Source: DAISKN01 sp963716925 (GTDB lineage Bacteria; Acidobacteriota; Vicinamibacteria; Marinacidobacterales; SMYC01). Taken from it: a stretch of DNA of 64,000 nt. Where the stretch lies: positions 186,001-250,000 of the forward strand of contig CAVQUX010000018.1 in the NCBI GenBank assembly GCA_963716925.1. Reading direction: 5' to 3'. The notes under the pieces were generated by a model. That model was given only the letters and a program-made list of their open reading frames with translations, did not search any database and had not been told where the DNA came from. This document shows, in pieces, positions 55,621 through 64,000 of this stretch. The position numbers were made by a program, and so were the translations under genes. The first letter of the stretch is position 1; each line of letters opens with the position of its first letter.

Positions 55621-55621
<1 letters not shown>
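54908..55621 (-). CDS. Site-2 protease family (M50) membrane metalloprotease
   Basis: A 237-residue inner-membrane protein. The first helix carries the zinc motif CHEGAHALVA (HExxH). A later helix has FNLLPIPPLDGNVG, the third-ligand Asp of the rhomboid-like M50B group, and ALAGPAANFTLMAL is also typical. No PDZ domain is present. ATG 55621 overlaps the stop of the upstream VPS10-like gene (TGATG), so translation is coupled. Members cleave membrane-embedded segments. The pairing with a large secreted propeller protein suggests a shared envelope function, but the substrate is unknown. Confidence 0.87.
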
Positions 55622-58719
<3,098 letters not shown>

Positions 58720-58803
58720 GAGGGCCTGTCTCCTGTTTCCTGAGGCGGGTCGAGATCGGTGAAGGATAGGCCGCTCGCCGCGGGGGATGCAACCGCGTTC
58801 TAT

Positions 58804-58863
58804 CTACCTCGTACCGAAGAGACGATCGCCGGCGTCGCCGAGGCCGGGAAGGAGCGAATTCTT
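58804..58863 (-). pseudogene. Possible C-terminal tail of uracil phosphoribosyltransferase
   Basis: The minus strand reads NSLLPGLGDAGDRLFGTR and stops at 58804. 'PGLGDAGDR-FGT' is the nearly invariant C-terminus of Upp. Upstream a stop occurs within a few codons and no other part of the enzyme exists. The match is short but very specific. Confidence 0.5.
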
Positions 58864-59022
58864 GCCGCCTTCTCGGCCCTGTATTAGAATGCGGGTGGCT
58901 AAAGCTTCGTGCGACGAGCTTTGTTCTGGAGCGTCGGAACGCACGGCGCTCCGCGGTTCCACCCTTCTCAGGAGGAAGACATCGTAAGGAGCATGTGAGA
59001 TCTATCAACGAGGAGGTTCTCT

Positions 59023-59262
59023 TTGGCCAATCGTAGTCGTCAGACGTTCCTCAAGCGCCAAAAGGAAAGAGCGCGCCAGGAAAAGCAGCGCCTCAAGGCG
59101 GAGAAGCGCCAGCAGCGCAAGACGGATCGCGACCCAACCGATGTCACCGTCGGTGAAGATCCCGATATCGCCGGAATCGTTCCCGGACCCCAGCCACTCG
59201 CGTGGGACGTCGTGGACGTTCTCACGGAAGATGAAAAGGCGGCTCTCGAGGACGAAGCGTAG
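59023..59262 (+). CDS. Small charged protein of unknown function
   Basis: A 79-residue protein from TTG 59023 with a strong RBS (gaggaggt). The N-terminal half is highly basic (NRSRQTFLKRQKERARQEKQ) and probably helical. The C-terminal half is acidic (VTVGEDPDIAGIVPGPQPLA; DVLTEDEKAALEDEA). This charge-split layout resembles small conserved ribosome- or nucleic-acid-associated proteins in soil bacteria. Transcribed alone; the 5' leader from about 58870 is long. Confidence 0.65.
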   Translation: MANRSRQTFLKRQKERARQEKQRLKAEKRQQRKTDRDPTDVTVGEDPDIAGIVPGPQPLAWDVVDVLTEDEKAALEDEA

Positions 59263-59370
59263 TCCGGCGCTTCGTCTCTGGTTTCCCTTGCCTCCGCGCT
59301 GGATGGCCCCGGGAGCCTTCGGACGGCCGAAGGGCTACGCGGCGACCTGGTAGAGCTCTCGACCGGCGCT

Positions 59371-59976
59371 CTACTCGACCCTTCCGTAGACGGTCCGAAT
59401 CAGGACCGGCTCCTTCATGTTGCCGATCTTGATGTTCAGCGTTATCACCATCGACCGGCGGTCCTCCGAGAGCTCGATCTTCCGCTCGATTTTTCCCCGC
59501 TCCAGCTTCTCTTCGATGTTCACGATGCGTCCGGCGATCGCGGCCACCGTCTCGAGCTTCGCTCCGTTCGGCATCGCCCGCCGGTGTTTCTTCCCGTCGA
59601 GGTAGAAGATCTGGAGGCGGTCTCCGTCATCCAGCCGGAGCTCACCGTCCTCGTGCTCCACGTAGAGCTCCTCGGGCACCTGTCCCGGTCCGCCTCCTCG
59701 GCTCTCCGGACCACTCGGCGGCCGTCCGCCCGGCGGCCGTCCGCCCGGTGGCGGTCCACCCGGTGGCGGTCCACCCGGCGGAAAGCCGCCGCGCCCGCGG
59801 CGCTCCATCTCTTCCTGCATCCTCTCGAACGCCGCCCGCATCTTCTCCTGGGCGTCGTCGCTTCGATCGGGGTCACGCTCCCACGTGCCGGAGAAGCCGG
59901 GAGCGCCCGGCGTCTCCGGCAACGAGGGCTGAACCACCAGCGTCGAGAGTCCGGCAAACAGGATTGCTGCAATCAT
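59371..59976 (-). CDS. Secreted protein with Pro-Gly repeat
   Basis: A 201-residue exported protein (signal MIAAILFAGLSTLVVQPSLP). A GTWERDPDRSDD start is like that of small acidobacterial 'solute-binding' proteins. A helix follows, then a Pro/Gly-rich repeat (PPGGPPPGG units, about residues 66-87), then a beta domain (LYVEHEDGELRLDDGDRLQI; KIERKIELSEDRRSMVITLN). It lies 7 bases after the Spy/CpxP-like gene and so shares its transcript and possible control by the adjacent two-component system. Confidence 0.7.
   Translation of the reverse strand: MIAAILFAGLSTLVVQPSLPETPGAPGFSGTWERDPDRSDDAQEKMRAAFERMQEEMERRGRGGFPPGGPPPGGPPPGGRPPGGRPPSGPESRGGGPGQVPEELYVEHEDGELRLDDGDRLQIFYLDGKKHRRAMPNGAKLETVAAIAGRIVNIEEKLERGKIERKIELSEDRRSMVITLNIKIGNMKEPVLIRTVYGRVE
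59717..59776. repeat. Four tandem 15-bp units in coding sequence
   Basis: Two copies of ggcggccgtccgccc are followed by two of ggtggcggtccaccc (on the plus strand). They encode the Pro-Gly repeat of the minus-strand protein. The units are exact in pairs, so copy number may vary. Confidence 0.8.
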
Positions 59977-59983
59977 GGTCCGA

Positions 59984-60514
59984 TCATAGAAGATCGGCGC
60001 CGCTCTCGCTCCTTCTCGCCTTGCGCTCCTCGCGCTGGCGCCGGAGCATCTCCATCCTCTCCTCGGCCTCCTTCTTCAGCTGCTCGAGCTCTTTCTTCTG
60101 TTCCGGGGTGAGGATCTCCCGGATGCGCGCGGTCGCCCGCGCCCACTCGACGGCGGCGTCCCCTTCGACCTCTCCCAGCTGAGACGCCTGCTGCCGGAGG
60201 GTCGACTCGTCGGCACCGCTCTCGATCGCTTTGTGAAGGGATTCGCGCGCTTCGCGGAGGCGGTCGGGAACTCCTGTCGCTTCGACCTCCTCGAACAGGG
60301 CTCGAATCTGTTCCCGCTGATCCCCGGTCAGGTCGAGCTCGCGCAGCATACCCAACTGGCCCATGGGGCCAACGGGTCCCATGCCTTCGCCGCGCGGACC
60401 GTGCCCACCGCCGCGGGGCCTGCCTTCGTGCTGAGCGAAGGCTGTTTCCGAAGCGAGAGCGAGCGCCCCGGCGAGCGCGATTCCAAGTAGCTTTTTCCCG
60501 TTGCGATTCGACAT
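59984..60514 (-). CDS. Spy/CpxP-like periplasmic stress protein
   Basis: A 176-residue protein. I chose the second of two close ATGs (60514) because it sits 8 bases from gaaggag. The signal peptide ends ETAFAQ. A Gly/His-rich linker (HEGRPRGGGHGPRGEGMG) is followed by long helices with an LTxxQ-type motif (LDLTGDQREQIRALFEEVEA) and a second (REILTPEQKKELEQLKKEAE). This is the arrangement of Spy, CpxP and related heavy-metal sensors that act as periplasmic chaperones or feedback inhibitors. It is divergent from a sensor kinase gene; a CpxR-box-like repeat lies between. Confidence 0.82.
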   Translation of the reverse strand: MSNRNGKKLLGIALAGALALASETAFAQHEGRPRGGGHGPRGEGMGPVGPMGQLGMLRELDLTGDQREQIRALFEEVEATGVPDRLREARESLHKAIESGADESTLRQQASQLGEVEGDAAVEWARATARIREILTPEQKKELEQLKKEAEERMEMLRRQREERKARRSESGADLL

Positions 60515-60583
60515 GTTCATTCTCCTTCCCCTCGAGAATAGCGAACCCACGCCGGCTTCGGAATCAAGACGCTGCAAATCTTT

Positions 60584-60599
60584 TGTAAAGGATGTAAAA
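60584..60599. promoter_or_regulatory. CpxR-box-like direct repeat
   Basis: GTAAA at 60585-60589 and GTAAA at 60594-60598 are separated by 4 bases, matching the gammaproteobacterial CpxR pattern GTAAA-N4-8-GTAAA. It sits about 70 bases upstream of the Spy/CpxP-like gene and 50 bases upstream of the kinase gene, in an otherwise GC-rich region. Binding by the adjacent OmpR-type regulator is inferred. Confidence 0.5.
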
Positions 60600-60648
60600 G
60601 GCGGATGACCGCAGGTCTTTCGCGCCTTCGGCTCGCGTAAAATGAATC

Positions 60649-62341
60649 ATGGTCACGGTGAAGGCGAGACGGAGATTCGGCCTCCTGCTGCCATTCACGC
60701 TTCTCGCCCTTCTTCTCGTTCTCGCCTGGCTCCAGTACCGCTGGACGGGAGCTCTGAGCCGCGCCGAGGCGGAGAGGCTGAGGTCCGGCCTGAGCTCCTC
60801 TCTCGCCCGCTTCAGCGGCGAGCTGGACTTCGAGCTCGCCCGCGTCCTTCGGGCCTTCTCGATGCGTTCTCCGTCCGAGCTTCCGGAAGCGCTCGCCGAG
60901 TTCCGGCACCAGTCCCACTACCCGGATATCGTGGCCGACCTCTATAGCCTCGGCTTCGATGACGGGAAGCTCGAGCTCGGGAGACTGTTGGAAGACGGCA
61001 CCTTCGCAACGGACCAGCCCCCCTCCGGGGCTCGAGCGGCTCTCGGAGCGCGCGGAGGCGCTCCGGAACCCGCATCGAAGACGCCCGCGGGAACCTGGGC
61101 CTCCGCTCGCTCTCGTCTCGAGCGATCCGCTCTCGATCGTGGTTCCCGGGCGCTGGGAGCCCGGAGCGCGGGGGCCCGCGGCGTCGATGGTGGTCCTGAG
61201 AAACGACGTGATCGCGGAGAGTCTCCTTCCCGATATCGCGGCGCGGGTGTTCGGCCACGACGAATCTCTCGACTTCGACATCGTGGTCGTCGATGAAGCC
61301 AATCGGGTCATCTTTTCCTCCCGGGACAACGCGCCCGAGGTCATCCGGTCGCCGGACGCCTCCGCGAGCCTTCTCTCGTTGAGGTCGGCCGTTGGCCGAC
61401 CGCGCCCGCGCCCCGGACCGCGGGCCCGGTCCCGATCGGCCGCCGCGGGCCGCCGCCGCCTCCTCCGAATCTCTTTCACGACGAGGGTCCGTGGACGGTT
61501 TTCGTCCGTCATCGCGAGGGCTCTCTCGACGCGGTCGTGGGAAGGGCGCGGACCTGGAACCTCGCGCTCGGCTCCGGGGTCCTCTTCCTTCTGGCGACGA
61601 GCATCGTTCTTCTGACCGTCTCCGCGCGGCGGGCGACGGAGCTCAGCGAGCGCAAGATGGAGTTCGTCGCCGGCGTCTCCCACGAGCTCCGCACCCCGCT
61701 CGCGGTCATCCGTTCCGCGGCCCAGAACCTCGCGGACGGTTCGGTATCCGGCGGACCTCAGATAAGACGCTACGGCGGTCTCATCGAGGCGGAGGGCCGC
61801 CGCCTCGAGGACCTGGTCGAGAAAGTGCTCGAGCTCGCGGGCGTGCAATCGCAGGCGCCGGCACTCTCCGAGGGAGAGGGTCTCGACCACGGAGTCGCGC
61901 GCGCCGCGATAGCCGACAGCGCGGCCGACGCCCGCGAGCGCGAGATCGAGGTGCAAACCTCCTTTCCCGCCGAGGATCTCTTCGTGCTCGGCGACGAGTA
62001 CGCCCTCCGCCGGGGAGTCGCCAATCTCGTCGCGAATGCGATCAAGCACGGAGGCGAGGACAACGCGGTGCAGGTCTCGGTCGAGGGGCTCCCCGGAGAG
62101 GTTTCGATTTCGGTGTCGGATCGCGGCCCGGGGATTCCTTCCTCGGAGGTTCCGCATCTGTTCGAAGCGTTCTATCGAGGCCGCCGGGCGCGCGAGCGAC
62201 AGGTTCGCGGAAGCGGGCTCGGATTGAGCCTGGTCCAGCAGATTGCCCGGGAGCACGGCGGAAGAGTGGAAGTGGACAGCCAGTCCGGGGGCGGGAAGCC
62301 GGTTCTCGATCGTCCTCCCCATGGCGGGAGGCCTCGAGTGA
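60649..62341 (+). CDS. Membrane sensor histidine kinase (frameshifted)
   Basis: Start ATG 60649. The first membrane helix is LLLPFTLLALLLVLAWLQYR, followed by a periplasmic region of about 280 residues, a second helix (SGVLFLLATSIVLLTVSA), HisKA (KMEFVAGVSHELRTPLAVIR) and HATPase_c (NLVANAIKHGG; SDRGPGIPSSEVPHLFEAFY; GSGLGLSLVQQIAREHGG). Frame changes are needed at about 61020, 61430, 61520 and 62297. The repaired end is FSIVLPMAGGLE and stop 62341, overlapping the regulator start by four bases (GTGA). Repaired length is about 563 residues. Partner of the OmpR-type regulator, with Spy/CpxP-like protein as the probable output and brake. Confidence 0.82.
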
Positions 62342-63034
62342 AGGAGAAGAAGATCCTCCTCGTGGAGGACGAGCCCGGGCTCGTCCTCACCCTGACGGAT
62401 CGGCTCGAGAGCGAAGGCTACGCCGTCGATTCCGCTCGGGAGGGCGGGGAGGCTCTGAACAAGGCCGCGGAGGGTGGTTACGATCTCGATCCTCCTCGAC
62501 GTGATGCTTCCGGGAAAGAGCGGATTCGACGTCTGCCGCGAGCTCAGAAGCCGCGGCTCGTCGACGCCGGTCCTCTTTCTCACGGCTCGAGGGGAGATGG
62601 CGGACAAGGTGGTGGGGCTCAAGCTCGGAGGCGACGACTACCTCACCAAGCCCTTCGACATGATGGAGCTGACGGCCCGGGTCGAAGCCCTGTTGAGGCG
62701 CGCGGGCGGGAGCGCGCCGGAGGGGGCGGTGGGAGTCCGCTACGCGTTCGGCGACGTGGACGTCGACTTCCGCAAGGCGGAGGTCACGCGCGGCAAAATT
62801 CCCGTCGAGCTCTCGGCGCTCGAGTTCAAGCTCCTCAAGTACTTCATCGAGAACCGCGGCGCGACCCTGAGCCGGGACGAGCTCCTGAGCCGCGTCTGGG
62901 GTTATGATGCCGCGATCCACTCGCGCACCGTCGACGTTCACGTCTCGGGGCTTCGCCAGAAGATCGAGCCCAACCCGTCGCGGCCGCAGTACGTGGTGAC
63001 CGTTCACAAGCTCGGCTACCGATTTCTGGGCTGA
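62338..63034 (+). CDS. OmpR-family response regulator (one frameshift)
   Basis: GTG 62338 overlaps the kinase stop. The receiver domain reads KKILLVEDEPGLVLTLTDRL; after a frame change at about 62485 comes LLDVMLPGKSGFDVCREL (phosphoacceptor Asp), FLTARGEMADKVVGLKLGG and YLTKPFDMMELTARVEALLR. The C-terminal winged helix has VELSALEFKLLKYFIENRGA, LSRDELLSRVWGYDAAIHSR and HKLGYRFLG. About 232 residues when repaired. The frameshift lies in 'tctcgatcctcctcgacg', where one extra base fits. Likely binds the GTAAA repeat at 60584. Confidence 0.85.
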
Positions 63035-63050
63035 GTTTCCGGAGGAGATC

Positions 63051-63458
63051 ATGAACCTGTACGTCGGCTTCGTATCGCTCTCGCTGTTCGCAGTCCCCGC
63101 TGCGGCCCAATCGCCGGAGGATCTCGCCGAGAAGAGCGCTCTCGCGTGGCTCGCCCTGGTGGATTCCGGCAAATACGAAGAGAGCTGGAAGGAGGCCGCG
63201 TCGCTCTTTCGCGGGGCGGTGAGCCAGGAAGACTGGAAGAAAATGATGGTGGGCACCCGGCAGCCCGTGGGGAAGACCCTCTCGAGGGAAGTGAAATCGC
63301 GCACCTACAAGGAGAACCTCCCCGGGGCACCGGACGGGAAGTACGTCATCCTCGAGTTCGATACGTCGTTCGGGAACAAGAAGACCGCGGTCGAGACCGT
63401 GACCCCGATGCAGGAGCCCGACGGCACCTTTCGGGTTTCCGGCTACTTCATCCGGTAG
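63051..63458 (+). CDS. DUF4019 domain protein, secreted
   Basis: A 135-residue exported protein: signal MNLYVGFVSLSLFAVPAAAQ, then the DUF4019 core (ALAWLALVDSGKYEESWKEA; FRGAVSQEDWKKMMVGTRQP; YVILEFDTSFGNKKTAVETV; FRVSGYFIR). The fold is probably NTF2/SnoaL-like; no enzymatic role is known. It follows the response regulator by 16 bases with an RBS (ggaggag) and so belongs to the same transcript. Its 3' end overlaps the convergent DoxX gene by 11 bases. Confidence 0.82.
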   Translation: MNLYVGFVSLSLFAVPAAAQSPEDLAEKSALAWLALVDSGKYEESWKEAASLFRGAVSQEDWKKMMVGTRQPVGKTLSREVKSRTYKENLPGAPDGKYVILEFDTSFGNKKTAVETVTPMQEPDGTFRVSGYFIR

Positions 63459-63888
63459 CGCGTTTTCGTCGGCGGAGCCAGGAGTCGACCGACAGGCGAT
63501 CTTCCTCCGCGGGAAGGGAGAGAGCCGCCAGCAGAAACAGGCCCCGGGGAAAGATGTGGCCCTGGGTGCTGAAGAGCGGCTCGACGAGAGTGTGGCCGTA
63601 GGTCACGACGAGCAGGATGAATCCGAGAGCGATCAGGGCTTCCCGCGTGCGGAAGCCGACGACGACGAGCCCCCCGGCGATGAGCTCCACGACCGGGATC
63701 GAAAGCCCGATGGCCCAGAGCAGGAACACCGGGATCCAGGTGTCGGCGTAGGCCTCGAGGAAAAACCGCCGCGTGTGGCCGATGGGCGTGAGCTCGAAGC
63801 ATTTCCACCATCCCGCCATGAAGAAGAGAATCCCGACGATTCCCCGGGCGAAGAAGCGCGCCCATCCTCGATCGGTCACGCGGCGCAT
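63448..63888 (-). CDS. DoxX-family membrane protein
   Basis: A 146-residue protein with four hydrophobic helices (GIVGILFFMAGWWKCFEL; WIPVFLLWAIGLSIPVVELI; VVVGFRTREALIALGFILLV; a last one near residues 110-125). The 'R---G--F---G--K' start, the helix with PVVELI and the G-L-V--G pattern fit DoxX/DoxD-type proteins, which associate with quinone or thiosulfate metabolism in some species. No partner is seen here. Intact. Confidence 0.75.
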   Translation of the reverse strand: MRRVTDRGWARFFARGIVGILFFMAGWWKCFELTPIGHTRRFFLEAYADTWIPVFLLWAIGLSIPVVELIAGGLVVVGFRTREALIALGFILLVVTYGHTLVEPLFSTQGHIFPRGLFLLAALSLPAEEDRLSVDSWLRRRKRATG

Positions 63889-64000
63889 TATCGAGCATCC
63901 GCGGGCGGCGGTCCAGTTGTCCCCGCCGTGCCCGCGGCCGTAAGATGCTCCGCGGCACTCCCGCCGGCTGGGTGGGTGCGCGTCTGTTCCTTCTGGGAGG

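Noticed and set aside
60517..62622. 701-codon minus-strand open frame
   Set aside because: Antisense to the histidine kinase; the plus strand carries HisKA and HATPase motifs despite frameshifts.
63945..64000. Partial plus-strand open frame at the window end
   Set aside because: Only 18 codons are visible, without an RBS or recognisable start of a family.

Overview
The window is GC-rich, densely packed DNA on both strands. Its gene content suits a free-living Gram-negative, most likely an Acidobacteriota-type soil or sediment bacterium. It holds many secreted hydrolases with signal peptides, outer-membrane beta-barrels, a lipid A deacylase-like protein, a VPS10/sortilin-like BNR protein, a DUF3604 protein, Reg_prop/Y_Y_Y sensing, and debris of Ser/Thr kinases and AsmA. 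The taxonomy is inferred from content only; there is no rRNA or marker gene. I saw no tRNA, rRNA, CRISPR array, transposase or phage gene.

Layout. 0-7 kb: DcaP-like porin remnant, MscS channel, a four-frameshift arylsulfatase, M28 peptidase plus a second M28 remnant, and an internally deleted amidase. 7-15.8 kb: methyltransferase-like membrane protein, amidohydrolase, gamma-glutamyltransferase, then a 1214-residue propeller histidine kinase facing two response regulators. 15.9-21.6 kb: a plus-strand run of small secreted proteins, a DUF3604 protein and a DUF2490-like barrel. 21.8-36.2 kb, mostly minus strand: secreted proteins of unknown function, DUF481 barrel, frameshifted porin, Tat-signal L-serine dehydratase, PagL-like protein, lipoprotein, and a TPR metalloprotease. 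36.3-37.2 kb: debris of kinase, OmpA and AsmA genes. 37-45.5 kb: conserved secreted proteins, a lipid A-type acyltransferase beside REP-like repeats, a rhodanese-like/beta-carbonic-anhydrase-like fusion, and an MFS-spermidine synthase. 45.5-49 kb: sulfatase, secreted HAD phosphatase and 2H phosphoesterase. 49.4-54.2 kb: PQQ-propeller, small protein, HI0933 flavoprotein and M23 peptidase. 54.3-58.7 kb: M50 protease coupled to the VPS10-like protein. 59-63.9 kb: a Spy/CpxP-like protein divergent from an OmpR-type two-component pair, with a CpxR-box-like repeat between them, then DUF4019 and DoxX.

Two themes stand out. First, about ten genes are interrupted by one- or two-base frameshifts, often in short homopolymers or CG runs, while most long genes are intact; uneven consensus errors in a metagenome assembly is the simplest reading. 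Second, at least a dozen short but recognisable gene ends sit at abrupt junctions, some joining the N-terminus of a gene directly to its C-terminus. This is either real deletion-driven decay or collapsed assembly.

Most of the proteome here works in the envelope: hydrolysis of sulfate and phosphate esters, peptides and amides, outer-membrane transport, lipid A modification, and envelope-stress sensing. The most unusual intact proteins are the rhodanese-like/carbonic-anhydrase-like fusion at 41.1-42.4 kb and the apparently Tat-exported iron-sulfur L-serine dehydratase at 28.1-29.8 kb.
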